Shown here piece after piece: positions 6,458-14,454 of a DNA stretch of 18,942 nucleotides. Under the pieces are notes generated by a model. It had not been told where the DNA came from. It searched no databases and worked only from the letters and a program-made list of their open reading frames with translations. The stretch comes from Brevibacterium picturae (lineage in GTDB: Bacteria > Actinomycetota > Actinomycetes > Actinomycetales > Brevibacteriaceae): assembly GCF_030453725.1 (NCBI RefSeq), contig NZ_JAKDJU010000053.1, positions 1 through 18,942 of the forward strand, read 5' to 3'. The translations under genes and the position numbers were made by a program. Every line of letters begins with the position of its first letter. Positions within the stretch are counted from its first letter, which is position 1.

Positions 6458-7465
6458 TCAACTGCCCTTCACCGAGGTCTTGGCGACGATTGCGCGTGCT
6501 CCCATGTTCACCAGGAGGGTGATGACGAAGAGGACGAGGCCGATCGTGATCAGCTCGGACAGTCGCAGGCCGGCGGCCTCGGGGAAGTTCTGTGCGATCT
6601 CTGACGCGATCGTCTGGTTGCCGCTGACGACCAGGGACGCGGTGAGCAGACCGGGGGAGAGGATCATGGCCACGGCCATGGTCTCACCGAGTGCGCGGCC
6701 GAGGCCGAGCATGGTCGCCGAGGCGATGCCGGACTTTCCGAACGGCAGCACCGACATGCGGATCATCTCCCAGCGGGTGGCGCCGAGGGCCAGCGCCGCT
6801 TCTTCCTGCAGGCGGGGAGTCTGCAGGAAGATCTCCCGGGTCAGGGAGGTGATGATCGGCAGGATCATGATGGAGAGCACGAGGGAGGCGGTCAGCAGCG
6901 TGCGCCCGGTGTTCGACACCGCACCGTTCTCATCGGGTGCGAAGATCGGAATCCAGCCGAACCACTTCGACAGCCACAGGTAGAAGGCTGTGAGGTTGCC
7001 GGCCAGGGCGATTCCCCACAGACCGTAGACCACCGATGGAATCGCCGCGAGCAGATCGATGACGTACCCGAGGGTCGGTGCCAGCTTCCGCGGCGCCATG
7101 TGCGTGGTGAACAGCGCGATGCCCAGAGCGAAAGGCGTTGCCACGAGCAGAGCGATGGCCGACGAGATCAGTGTCCCGATGACGAGCGGCCAGACGTAGG
7201 AGAAGAATCCCTTGCCGCCGGTGATCGAACTCGGATCATCCATTTGGGCCTTGATGGTGTCCGTGGACTGTGCCAGAAGGAACAGGGCGACCCCCGCCAG
7301 GATGAGCAGGATCAGGATGCCGGCGATGAGCGTCGCGGCAGAGAAGATGCGGTCACCGGGACGAACAACGGCTTTGGGCTTCTGGCCCTTGCCGGACTCG
7401 GGGTGTGAGTCCGGTTCGGGTGCTCCGGCGGGGCCGGAGGCTGTGGTCTGTGTGCTGGTCGGCAC
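6458..7465 (-). CDS. pstC: Phosphate ABC transporter permease PstC
   Basis: This is the partner membrane subunit of PstA. The 335-aa protein has a hydrophilic N-terminal tail (1-38, rich in Thr, Pro and Gly), a first helix at about 42-65 and a conventional six-helix core. The EAA loop EEAALALGATRWEMIRMSVL lies at 221-240, and GLGRALGETMAVAM (254-267) is a family hallmark. It starts with GTG at 7465, preceded by GAGGAG with 5-nt spacing. It lies 119 bp downstream of pstS, a gap that contains a strong hairpin, and its stop is 2 bp before the pstA ATG. Confidence 0.96.
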   Translation of the reverse strand: MPTSTQTTASGPAGAPEPDSHPESGKGQKPKAVVRPGDRIFSAATLIAGILILLILAGVALFLLAQSTDTIKAQMDDPSSITGGKGFFSYVWPLVIGTLISSAIALLVATPFALGIALFTTHMAPRKLAPTLGYVIDLLAAIPSVVYGLWGIALAGNLTAFYLWLSKWFGWIPIFAPDENGAVSNTGRTLLTASLVLSIMILPIITSLTREIFLQTPRLQEEAALALGATRWEMIRMSVLPFGKSGIASATMLGLGRALGETMAVAMILSPGLLTASLVVSGNQTIASEIAQNFPEAAGLRLSELITIGLVLFVITLLVNMGARAIVAKTSVKGS

Positions 7466-7518
7466 AAGTGCTCCTCATGAAACTGGCGGTGGGTCCGGCG
7501 GGCGGGCCCGTAGGCACC

Positions 7519-7551
7519 GAAGAGCGGCGCAGGGTCGCTGCGCCGCTCTTC
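7519..7551 (-). other. Strong intercistronic hairpin between pstS and pstC
   Basis: GAAGAGCGGCGCAG (7519-7532) and its exact complement (7538-7551) give a 14-bp GC-rich stem with a 5-nt loop. It starts 34 nt after the pstS stop and ends 54 nt before the pstC start. No T-tract follows on the transcribed strand. Such elements usually act as partial terminators or 3' mRNA stabilisers, giving much more binding protein than permease; that role is inferred. Confidence 0.75.
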
Positions 7552-7584
7552 AGCTGATCAATTCTGCAGGTCAGGGGCCAAGAA

Positions 7585-8688
7585 TCAGCCTTCAACCTTG
7601 ATCGAATCGATGACGGTTTCGATCTGCGAGCGCAGGTCGTCGGACAGCGGTGCCGAGCCGGCAGATTCCGCTGCGGACTTCTGTCCCTCTTCGGAGACGA
7701 CGAACTTCTCCCAGGCCTTGATCATGTCCACAGTCTCCTGGTCCTTGTAGGACGAGCAGACCAGGTGGTACGACACCAGGACGATCGGGTAGGCGCCCGA
7801 CTCGGTGGTGTCACGGGCCAGATCGAAGGCGAGGTCGCCTTCGCCGCGGCCCTCGACCTTCTCGGAGGCGTCGACGACCTTTGACGCGGCCTCAGGGGAG
7901 AGTTCGACGAATTCCTCGCCGACCTTCACCTTGGCCTTGCCCAGCGATCCGACTGCGGAGGCATCGGCGTAGCCGATGGCTCCATCGGTGTCGGAGACGG
8001 TCTGCACGACACCGTCGGTGCCCTGTGCGGCCTCGCCGCCGAAGTCCTTGGGGAAGTTTCCGCTGACTTCGGCGTCCCAGTCCTCCTCGGCGGCGGCTTT
8101 GAGGTACTCGGCGAAGTTCTCCGTGGTGCCGGAGTCATCAGAGCGGTGAACGGCTGTGATCTTCGTGTCAGGAAGGTCCGCGTCCGGGTTGTCGGCCTTG
8201 ATGGCTTCGTCGTTCCAATTGCTGATCTCGCCCTTGAAGATCTTGGCGATCGTCGCCGGGGAGAGGTTGAGCTCGTCGACGCCCTCGACGTTGAACGCCA
8301 CGGCGATCGGGGAGATGTAGACCGGGTACTCGAAGGCTCCCTCGGGACCGCAGACCTCCTTGCTGGCCTCGACCTCGTCATCATCGAGGTGAGCGTCGGA
8401 GCCGGCGAACTGAGCGTTTCCGGCGAGGAACTGCTCGCGGCCCGCACCCGATCCGTCGGGCGAATAGTTGACGGTCACGCCGGAGTTCGCCGAGGCGAAG
8501 TCGGCGGTCCAAGCGTCCATCGCCGCTTTCTGTGAGGAGGCGCCGATGCCGGTGATGGTGCCCTGCAGGTCACTGCTGCCGCCCTCGCCGACTTCCTCTC
8601 CTGTGGCGGAAGTGCCGCCGCAGGCCGACAAAGTGAGTGCGCCGACTGCCAGGATCGCGGCGGATGGTGCCAGGTGCTTCAGCTTCAC
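7585..8688 (-). CDS. pstS: Phosphate-binding lipoprotein PstS
   Basis: This is the extracytoplasmic phosphate receptor that delivers substrate to PstCA. The chosen GTG start at 8688 gives 367 aa beginning with KLKHLAPSA, a lipoprotein signal peptide with hydrophobic core 6-20 and lipobox LSAC (20-23), so C23 should be lipidated. GGAAAGG lies 7 nt before the GTG. The open frame extends upstream to 8862 but that part precedes the signal peptide and overlaps the regulatory region. Phosphate-binding loops are recognisable at GASSQKAAMDAW (49-60), SPDGSGAGREQF (76-87) and HRSDDSGTTENF (181-192). It is first in pstSCAB. Three 11-bp repeats 96 bp upstream suggest PhoP control under phosphate limitation (inference). 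Confidence 0.96.
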   Translation of the reverse strand: MKLKHLAPSAAILAVGALTLSACGGTSATGEEVGEGGSSDLQGTITGIGASSQKAAMDAWTADFASANSGVTVNYSPDGSGAGREQFLAGNAQFAGSDAHLDDDEVEASKEVCGPEGAFEYPVYISPIAVAFNVEGVDELNLSPATIAKIFKGEISNWNDEAIKADNPDADLPDTKITAVHRSDDSGTTENFAEYLKAAAEEDWDAEVSGNFPKDFGGEAAQGTDGVVQTVSDTDGAIGYADASAVGSLGKAKVKVGEEFVELSPEAASKVVDASEKVEGRGEGDLAFDLARDTTESGAYPIVLVSYHLVCSSYKDQETVDMIKAWEKFVVSEEGQKSAAESAGSAPLSDDLRSQIETVIDSIKVEG

Positions 8689-8783
8689 GAAGATGCCTTT
8701 CCAGTAAGAATGAGAACGATGCTCGAGATTGCTCGATCTTTCGTGTTCCACGCTAAGGATCGTGTGTAAAGGCGGGGGAGTGG

Positions 8784-8816
8784 CAAAGTGAATGGAGGAT
8801 GAATGAATCCTGAAGG
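8784..8816 (-). promoter_or_regulatory. Candidate PHO box upstream of pstS
   Basis: On the minus strand three contiguous 11-bp units read CCTTCAGGATT, CATTCATCCTC and CATTCACTTTG. Each keeps TTCA at the same position. Tandem 11-bp repeats with a TTCA or GTTCACC-like core are the known architecture of actinobacterial PhoP binding sites. The nearest edge is 96 bp before the pstS start. The -10 element below it is not clear to me. Confidence 0.6.
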
Positions 8817-8967
8817 CTTCAAGTCCAGGTGAGTGCTCTATCACTGGAACGAGCCAATTCATGAAAGGATGGTTGCCGGAACGGCCCTGCCGTGGACATC
8901 GGCACCGATTCTCTTGCCGAGCGGCTGCCGGATAGCCGGGCCTCAGGCGCCGATCGGGTGCAGTCGT

Positions 8968-9942
8968 TCAGGTGTCGATGGGGCGCATCCGTTCGAAGTC
9001 GACAATGCGGGGCACAGGACCTGGACGCACATAGGCGACGATGATCTCACCGGGTTTGAGGTAGGGGTCTTCGCGCGGCAGCTTGTCCGCGATGCGCTGA
9101 GGGGCGTGCTTCGCGTAGATGTCGAGGATCAGCGGCAGCACCGGCCGGTGGGTGCAGTAGATGACCGGTTTCCCCTTCTCGAGGAGCCTCTCGATGAACC
9201 GAGCGGTCTTGTCCGGATTCGCAGAGCTCGCCTTCTCACTCAGGCACGAGGCCTTCCGGATCGGCCTGCCTGTCGCCGCAGACAGCGGAGCGAGCGTGGC
9301 CATGCACCGCTTCCAGGGGCTTGAGATCAGCTTCTTCGTCCCCCATGCCGAGAGCAGTCCGGTCAGTGCCATAGCCTGTCGGGTCCCCAGAGCCAGCAGC
9401 GGGCGCACATGTTCTGTCTCGTGCCACTTCGCCCGGGGGAATGCCTTCCCATGGCGGACGAGGACCAGCGGCCAGGCGCGCAGCGCGTCGGTGGAGTCGA
9501 ACTTCTCCAGAGCATCGAGCTGGTCGCGATCGGCGTAGGAGGTCAGTTTGGTCCGTGCCTCGCCGACGGGAAACCACCTCACCTCGTCGACCTCCCGCTG
9601 ATTCAGCGGCGCGAAGGTGTGATCGCCCTTGACCTGTGCTGACCAGTAGAAGACCTTCTTGAGGTGCTTTCCCCCGACCATGTATTCGGCCGAGGGCAGG
9701 GGCACGCCGATGGTGATGTCGAGTCCCGTCTCCTCCTTGACCTCGCGAATCGCCGTCTCCGGGAGGGTCTCACCGGACTCCACCTTGCCCTTGGGCCATG
9801 ACCAGTCGTTGTAGCGGGGGCGGTGGATGAGTGCGACCTCAAGGCCTTCAATCCCGTTGCGCCAGCACAGGGCGCCGGCGGCGAGGACATCGGCGGTCAC
9901 GCGCGAAGATGCCTGCGCGGAACCGACCGCTTTTGCGCTCAC
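8968..9942 (-). CDS. mutT1: MutT1-type Nudix hydrolase fused to histidine phosphatase
   Basis: This encodes a 324-aa two-domain protein. The N-terminal Nudix domain carries the full Nudix box from G52 to about D75 (GKVESGETLPET, then REVKEETG). The C-terminal histidine phosphatase domain begins at LVRHGKA (161-167, RHG at 163-165) and contains SSPWKRCMAT (207-216) and CTHRPVLP (263-270). The same architecture is seen in mycobacterial MutT1, which hydrolyses 8-oxo-(d)GTP, 8-oxo-GDP and diadenosine polyphosphates. A role in nucleotide sanitation or dinucleoside polyphosphate turnover is therefore likely. The start is GTG at 9942, overlapping the ppk1 stop as GTGA, so translation is coupled. Mycobacterial mutT1 also neighbours ppk1. 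It is last in the glnR-mshD-ppk1-mutT1 run. No clear terminator is seen in 8889-8967. Confidence 0.9.
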   Translation of the reverse strand: MSAKAVGSAQASSRVTADVLAAGALCWRNGIEGLEVALIHRPRYNDWSWPKGKVESGETLPETAIREVKEETGLDITIGVPLPSAEYMVGGKHLKKVFYWSAQVKGDHTFAPLNQREVDEVRWFPVGEARTKLTSYADRDQLDALEKFDSTDALRAWPLVLVRHGKAFPRAKWHETEHVRPLLALGTRQAMALTGLLSAWGTKKLISSPWKRCMATLAPLSAATGRPIRKASCLSEKASSANPDKTARFIERLLEKGKPVIYCTHRPVLPLILDIYAKHAPQRIADKLPREDPYLKPGEIIVAYVRPGPVPRIVDFERMRPIDT

Positions 9943-12083
9943 GCCTCGTCCCCGATCTCCCGGCGCTTGCGATGCCGGCGGATGAGCTCCGTCTGGTAGT
10001 CGGTGAGCCGGTTGCCCGCCTCGTCATAGGTGCTGCGCGTCCACTTGCCGTCACCGGCGAGCACGAACGCCGAGGTGGTGTCCGCGAAAGCCAGATCGAA
10101 GAGTTCGATGACCTCTGCCTTGTGATTGGCCGCGACGAGCTCGACGAGGGTTTCGACGCGACGGTCGAGGTTGCGGTGCATCATGTCGGCCGAACCGATG
10201 TAGACGATCGGGTCGCCGCGGTTGCCGAAGACGAACGCTCGTGAGTGTTCGAGGAAACGGCCGAGCATGGACCGAACCGTGATGTTCTCACTCAGCCCGG
10301 GGATCCCCGGGCGCAGGGCGCAGATGCCGCGGACGAAGACCTCGACCTCGACCCCGGCCCGAGACGCCATGTAGAGGGCGTCGATGATCGCCTCGTCGAC
10401 GATGGAGTTGACCTTGATCCTAATCGTGCCGGTCCCGCCCGCCTCGGCGATGGCCGTCTCCTTGTCGATGAGTTCGATCAGCCCCGAACGCACCCGGGTG
10501 GGGGCGACGAGCAGGCGAGAGTACTCGGTCAGGGGCGCATACCCGGAGAGCTGGTTGAACAGCTTCGTCAGGTCATCGGCGACGTTCTTGTCCTTGGTCA
10601 GCAGCCCGAAGTCCTCGTATCCTCGCGCGGTCTTCGGGTGGTAGTTGCCGGTGCCGACGTGGCAGTAGCGGGTCAGGCCCTCGGCCTCCTGGCGGACGAC
10701 CAGGGAGAGCTTCGCGTGGGTCTTGAGTCCGACGATTCCGTAGACGACGTGGACGCCGGCACGCTCGAGTTTGCGCGCCCAGGTGATGTTGGCCTCCTCG
10801 TCGAAGCGGGCCTTGATCTCGACGACCGCGAGAACCTGGATTCCCGCCTGTGCGGCGTCGACGAGGGCGTCGATGATCGGGGAGTCGCCCGAGGTGCGGT
10901 AGAGCGTCTGCTTGATCGCGAGCACGTTCTTGTCCGCTGCCGCCTGCTCGAGGAAGGCCTGCACACTCGTCGAGAACGAGTCATAGGGGTGATGGAGCAG
11001 GATGTCGCGGTTGCTCACGGCCGCGAAGACGTCGACCTGGTCGCTGGATTCGCGCAGCGACAGGTCCTTGTTCATCTGCGGGACCATCTTGCGGAAGTGC
11101 AGGTCATCGCGGGGGACGTCGGCGATGTCGGACATGCCGGAGAGATCGAGCGGGGTGGGCAGCTGATAGATCTCGTTCTCGTCGATGCCGAGTTCGTCCT
11201 TGAGCATCTCGCGCACCCGCGGATGGATGTTCTCCGTGATCTCCAAGCGGACGGCCGGCCCGAAGCGGCGTCGCAGCAGCTCCTTCTCCAGAGCCTTGAG
11301 GAGATTCTCCGCATCGTCCTCCTCGACCTCGACGTCCTCATTGCGGGTGACGCGGAAGGTCGAGTGGTGGATGATCTCCATGCCCTCGAAGAGCGTGTCG
11401 AGGTGTTCGGCGATGATGTCTTCGAGCGCGACGAAGCGTGCGGGGACATCGCGACCGACGGGGCGGTCCGATTTGCCCGCGACGTTGAAGAACCGGGGCA
11501 GGCGCGGCGGCACCTTGATCCGGGCGAAGAGTTTCTTGCCCGAGTCCGGGTACCGCAGCAGCACGCCGAGGTTGAGAGAGAGTCCCGAGATGTAGGGGAA
11601 CGGGTGGGCCGGGTCCACCGCGAGTGGGGTGAGGACGGGGAAGACGTGGCCGGCGAAGAACTCGTCGACACGGGCGCGTTCGTCGTCGGTGAGCTCGTCC
11701 ACCTGGACCTTCGTGATCGACTCCGCATCGAGGCGGGGACCGATGTCGTCCTTGAGCAGGGCGGCGTGGCGGGTCATAAGGTCATGTGCCCGGACGCCGA
11801 TCGCGTGCATGACCTGCAGCGGCATCCGGCCGGTGACGCTGGGCACGGCCAGGCCGGTGTTGATGCGGCGTTTGAGTCCGGCGACGCGGACCATGAAGAA
11901 CTCGTCGAGGTTGGTTGCGAAGATCGAGAGGAAGCGGACTCTCTCCAGCAGCGGCATATCAGGGTCGGAGGCGAGGTCGAGGACACGCTCGTTGAACGCC
12001 AGCCAGCTGAGTTCTCGGTCGAGGAATCGATCCTCCGGATCCGGCAGCCCCAGCTCCGCCCCGACTGCACTGATGTCGTACAT
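9939..12083 (-). CDS. ppk1: Polyphosphate kinase PPK1
   Basis: This enzyme reversibly moves the terminal phosphate of ATP onto polyphosphate. From the ATG at 12083 it is 714 aa, usual for PPK1. The N-terminal domain starts with DRFLDRELSWLAFNERVL (18-35), followed by FLSIFATNLDEFFMVRVAG (51-69). The first phospholipase D-like half contains the histidine expected to be autophosphorylated, H456 in GLKTHAKLSLVV; the second holds H636 in GSADMMHRNLDRRVE. TLYRTSGDSPI (393-403) and LEHSRAFVFGNR (611-622) are family blocks. The ATG is 4 bp after the mshD stop with AGGAG 8 nt upstream. A start farther upstream in the same frame would run into mshD and is rejected. Its position between pstSCAB and glnR ties phosphate storage to nutrient control. 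Confidence 0.97.
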   Translation of the reverse strand: MYDISAVGAELGLPDPEDRFLDRELSWLAFNERVLDLASDPDMPLLERVRFLSIFATNLDEFFMVRVAGLKRRINTGLAVPSVTGRMPLQVMHAIGVRAHDLMTRHAALLKDDIGPRLDAESITKVQVDELTDDERARVDEFFAGHVFPVLTPLAVDPAHPFPYISGLSLNLGVLLRYPDSGKKLFARIKVPPRLPRFFNVAGKSDRPVGRDVPARFVALEDIIAEHLDTLFEGMEIIHHSTFRVTRNEDVEVEEDDAENLLKALEKELLRRRFGPAVRLEITENIHPRVREMLKDELGIDENEIYQLPTPLDLSGMSDIADVPRDDLHFRKMVPQMNKDLSLRESSDQVDVFAAVSNRDILLHHPYDSFSTSVQAFLEQAAADKNVLAIKQTLYRTSGDSPIIDALVDAAQAGIQVLAVVEIKARFDEEANITWARKLERAGVHVVYGIVGLKTHAKLSLVVRQEAEGLTRYCHVGTGNYHPKTARGYEDFGLLTKDKNVADDLTKLFNQLSGYAPLTEYSRLLVAPTRVRSGLIELIDKETAIAEAGGTGTIRIKVNSIVDEAIIDALYMASRAGVEVEVFVRGICALRPGIPGLSENITVRSMLGRFLEHSRAFVFGNRGDPIVYIGSADMMHRNLDRRVETLVELVAANHKAEVIELFDLAFADTTSAFVLAGDGKWTRSTYDEAGNRLTDYQTELIRRHRKRREIGDEA

Positions 12084-12087
12084 CGTC

Positions 12088-13095
12088 TTACTCCTGATTG
12101 CGTTCGGTCGGGGAAGCCGGCGCATAGGACACGTGCGCCACCGCGACGTGGAAGCCCAGCCGCTCGTACAAGCCTAGCGCCGGTGCGTTGTCGGACTCGA
12201 CGTAGAGGTCGATCGCCCCCGCCCCGGCAGCGACCATCCGGCGCATGCCCTCGATCGTCAGCGCCTTGCCCACACCCTTGGCATGGATGCTCGGGTCGAC
12301 CCCGACGACATAGACCTCGCCGAGGCGGCCCTCCTCGTCCGAGTCCGTGAGCTTGGTCTGATGGAATCCGATGACCTGCCCGTCGCGGAGGGCGAGGATG
12401 ACCGAATCCGGATCGAAATCGGGTGCCCCGGTGATCTCGGCGAAGTCCTCCGGCGTCTGGGACCCCTGCTCCGGGTGCCAGTCGAAGGCCGCGTTGTTGA
12501 CGCGCAGCCATCCGGCTTCATCTCCGGAGGTGAAGGAGCGGATCGTGACGCCCTCGGGGGCCGCAGTCTGCGGCAGATCGTCGATGTTGAGGTTGGAATC
12601 GGTGCGCATCTGGTACAGCACCCGGTCGCGCCCGAGCCCGTGCTTGTCAGCGAGTCTCTGGGCGCCCGGGTGGTCGCCGTGTGACCAGCACCAGGACGAG
12701 GGCTCCTCGTCGAGGATCGTCGACAGCAGCTTGTCCCCGAGGCCCTGGCCGCGGTGATCGGGGGCGATGAGGAATTCGGCCGCATGCCGATCACCCTGGA
12801 GGGCGCGGATGCCGAATCCGATGAGAGCGGATTCGCCGATCGCCGCGGCGACCGAGTCGTCCGCTGCGGCGACCGAGTCGTCGTCGCCTGGGTTGTCGTC
12901 GGCGTAGACCCGCCAAGCGCTTGAGGCGGTCTGTGCGGAATCCGATTCGTCCTCACCGGTGGCGATGGCCAGGAGTCCGCCGGAGATCTCGGCGGACCCA
13001 TCGGCTGCTGCCACGCGGTTGAGGAAGGTCAGCTCCTCCTCGGCGAGGGTGGTGATCGGTGAATTGCTCACGGCTCCGCTGGCTTCGATTCTCAT
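12088..13095 (-). CDS. mshD: Mycothiol acetyltransferase MshD
   Basis: MshD makes the last step of mycothiol synthesis, acetylating Cys-GlcN-Ins with acetyl-CoA. The 335-aa protein has two GNAT domains. The first carries APDHRGQGLGDKLL (111-124), and the second carries VNNAAFDWHPEQG (199-211), typical of MshD, then GVDPSIHAKGVGKALT (265-280) and LYVESDNAPALGLYERLGF (297-315). The first domain contains an acidic insert (47-86) in which DDSVAAA is exactly duplicated (72-78 and 79-85), a 21-bp in-frame tandem duplication at 12845-12882. The ATG at 13095 overlaps the glnR stop as ATGA. The glnR-mshD adjacency is known from mycobacteria, which supports both calls. Confidence 0.92.
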   Translation of the reverse strand: MRIEASGAVSNSPITTLAEEELTFLNRVAAADGSAEISGGLLAIATGEDESDSAQTASSAWRVYADDNPGDDDSVAAADDSVAAAIGESALIGFGIRALQGDRHAAEFLIAPDHRGQGLGDKLLSTILDEEPSSWCWSHGDHPGAQRLADKHGLGRDRVLYQMRTDSNLNIDDLPQTAAPEGVTIRSFTSGDEAGWLRVNNAAFDWHPEQGSQTPEDFAEITGAPDFDPDSVILALRDGQVIGFHQTKLTDSDEEGRLGEVYVVGVDPSIHAKGVGKALTIEGMRRMVAAGAGAIDLYVESDNAPALGLYERLGFHVAVAHVSYAPASPTERNQE

Positions 13096-14054
13096 ACCTT
13101 CACGTCCTCCTCGTTCGGCTCTGCTGCTGTCTGCCCGTGTGCTGATCGCTCATTCGCCTCTGGTCGGCCTCGCGCGTCCGGCTGTGTCTCGGGTTCCGAC
13201 TCATGGGCGCTGTCCGTCCCGGGTCCGTCACCGTCGGCGGCCGCGGACGCGGGGCTGAAGCGGTAGCCGACGTTGCGGACGGTGTGGATGGCATTTTCCA
13301 AGTCTTTGCCGAGTTTCGCACGCACGCGGCGGACATGCACATCGACTGTTCGGGTCCCGCCGTAGTAGTCATCACCCCACACGGCGAGCAGGAGCTCGTC
13401 GCGGGTGAAGACGCGTTCGGGGTGCATCGCAAAGAACTTCAGCAGCGCGAATTCGCGGTAGGTCAGGTCGAGGCTGCGCTCGCCGAGGTGGGCGGTGAAT
13501 GCGGTTTCGTCGATGCGCAGAGCTCCGCTGACGACGATCATGGGCTCACCCTCGCTCGTCCACGGCCCGCTGCTGCTCCAGGAGGCTCCGTCTCTCACGG
13601 GCAGGGTGCCGTGGGCAGCCGGCCCGGTGTCGTATGAGGCATTCCTGCGGTGGTGGTCACGTGCCAGACGAAGGCGAGCCTCGACCTCGGCGGGGCCGGC
13701 GGTGGTGAGGACGATGTCGGCGACATCCCACTTCGCCGAGGCTGTGGCCAACCCGCCTTCGCTGAGCACGACGATGATCGGCGCGGTGATGCCCGCCCGC
13801 GCCACCACCTCGGCGATGGCAGGCGCCAGAGACAGGTCGAGGCAGGCATCGGCAACGACGACGTCTGCGGTGATCGAGTCGGCGGTGGACGAGTCGGGGA
13901 TCGAGTCCGCGGTGATGGGGGACGCGCCTGCCGGGCGCAGCTGATCGAGGCTGAGGCGTTCGATCTGGTGGCCCAGGTACTGCAGGGATTCTGGGGCCAG
14001 AGGGGAGCCGATCCGGGCCGCGGGGCAGATGTGCAGGATTCGCATGGGCTCCAT
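13092..14054 (-). CDS. glnR: GlnR-family orphan response regulator (nitrogen control)
   Basis: This encodes a 320-aa OmpR-type regulator. The N-terminal receiver is atypical: VVVADACLDL (65-74) with D69 at the usual aspartate position, then LSEGGLATASAKWDVADIVL and TAGPAEVEARLRLA (118-131), a pattern very close to Streptomyces GlnR. The winged helix (about 190-267) includes LDLTYREFALLKFFAMHPERVFTRDELL as segments, GGTRTVDVHVRRVRAKLG and TVRNVGYRF. No sensor kinase gene is adjacent, in keeping with GlnR as an orphan. Two low-complexity segments stand out: an Asp/Ser/Thr-rich receiver insert (about 44-63) and an acidic, Pro/Glu-rich tail (268-320). The ATG at 14054 has GGAGG 3 nt upstream; ATG at 14045 is an alternative. 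It heads the mshD-ppk1-mutT1 run. Confidence 0.88.
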   Translation of the reverse strand: MEPMRILHICPAARIGSPLAPESLQYLGHQIERLSLDQLRPAGASPITADSIPDSSTADSITADVVVADACLDLSLAPAIAEVVARAGITAPIIVVLSEGGLATASAKWDVADIVLTTAGPAEVEARLRLARDHHRRNASYDTGPAAHGTLPVRDGASWSSSGPWTSEGEPMIVVSGALRIDETAFTAHLGERSLDLTYREFALLKFFAMHPERVFTRDELLLAVWGDDYYGGTRTVDVHVRRVRAKLGKDLENAIHTVRNVGYRFSPASAAADGDGPGTDSAHESEPETQPDARGRPEANERSAHGQTAAEPNEEDVKV

Positions 14055-14100
14055 CCACCTCCTCGGACTCGGCGCGGCCGATCATGTGCGGCCTGGGGAA

Positions 14101-14106
14101 AGTATA
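14101..14106 (-). promoter_or_regulatory. Candidate -10 for the glnR operon
   Basis: On the minus strand TATACT matches the -10 consensus at five of six positions. It predicts a transcript start near 14094 and a leader of about 40 nt before the glnR ATG. No convincing -35 is seen. Confidence 0.5.
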
Positions 14107-14442
14107 CCGAGAGCGCCGGCGGTCATGCGGTCGGCTTGCGTCCTGACGTGTAGGTCAGCGAGCAGAACCGGGCACGGAACTCGGGGTCTGCGAGCATGGC
14201 GCACCGCCTCCGCGCCCGAGGGCAACGACGTGCTCCGCGGTGAATCGGGCAGGAGCAGAGGACTCAGTATCGAGCGTGTGCTTCCGTCGACGAGCGCGGA
14301 CAGCGAGTTGAGCTGCTGCGCTCCGAGATCCGGTCCGCTGTGACTCGGGCCGATGCCCGCGAACACAGGCATTCGCCCGCCCTCGGTGCCGGGCCGGGAT
14401 CGCCGAGCCCGACCCAAATCGCGTCGCCGCGGCGAAATGAGG
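14107..14442. other. Divergent intergenic region with no supported gene
   Basis: This stretch separates glnR (-) from the membrane protein gene (+). Open frames exist on both strands but are short, Arg/Ser/Gly-rich and match no family I know. It should carry upstream control elements for both sides; I could not identify a GlnR box by eye. Confidence 0.5.
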
Positions 14443-14448
14443 CACGAT
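14443..14448 (+). promoter_or_regulatory. Candidate -10 for the membrane protein gene
   Basis: CACGAT fits TANNNT except at its first base and places the transcript start on the GTG at 14455, suggesting a leaderless mRNA. GATAGT at 14446-14451 is an overlapping alternative. The -35 is not evident. Confidence 0.35.
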
Positions 14449-14454
14449 AGTGCT

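Noticed and set aside
5292..6983. Plus-strand open frame of 563 codons opposite pstA and pstC
   Set aside because: Low-complexity Asp/Gly/His-rich translation that spans two real membrane protein genes; an antisense shadow.
8689..8862. N-terminal extension of pstS up to 8862
   Set aside because: The lipoprotein signal peptide and ribosome binding site define the start at 8688; the extension overlaps the PHO-box-like repeats.
8899..8938. Terminator hairpins after mutT1
   Set aside because: Only 5-6 bp stems (for example TCGGCA with TGCCGA) that are expected by chance at this GC content.
12084..12125. Upstream ppk1 start at 12125
   Set aside because: It would overlap the mshD coding end; ATG at 12083 has a good ribosome binding site and matches the PPK1 N-terminus.
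10245..12350. Plus-strand open frame of 701 codons opposite ppk1
   Set aside because: Val/Asp/Glu-rich translation with no domain; ppk1 on the other strand is unambiguous.
14029..14445. Several short open frames between glnR and the membrane protein gene
   Set aside because: Arg/Ser/Pro-rich, mutually overlapping on both strands, without ribosome binding sites or recognisable domains.
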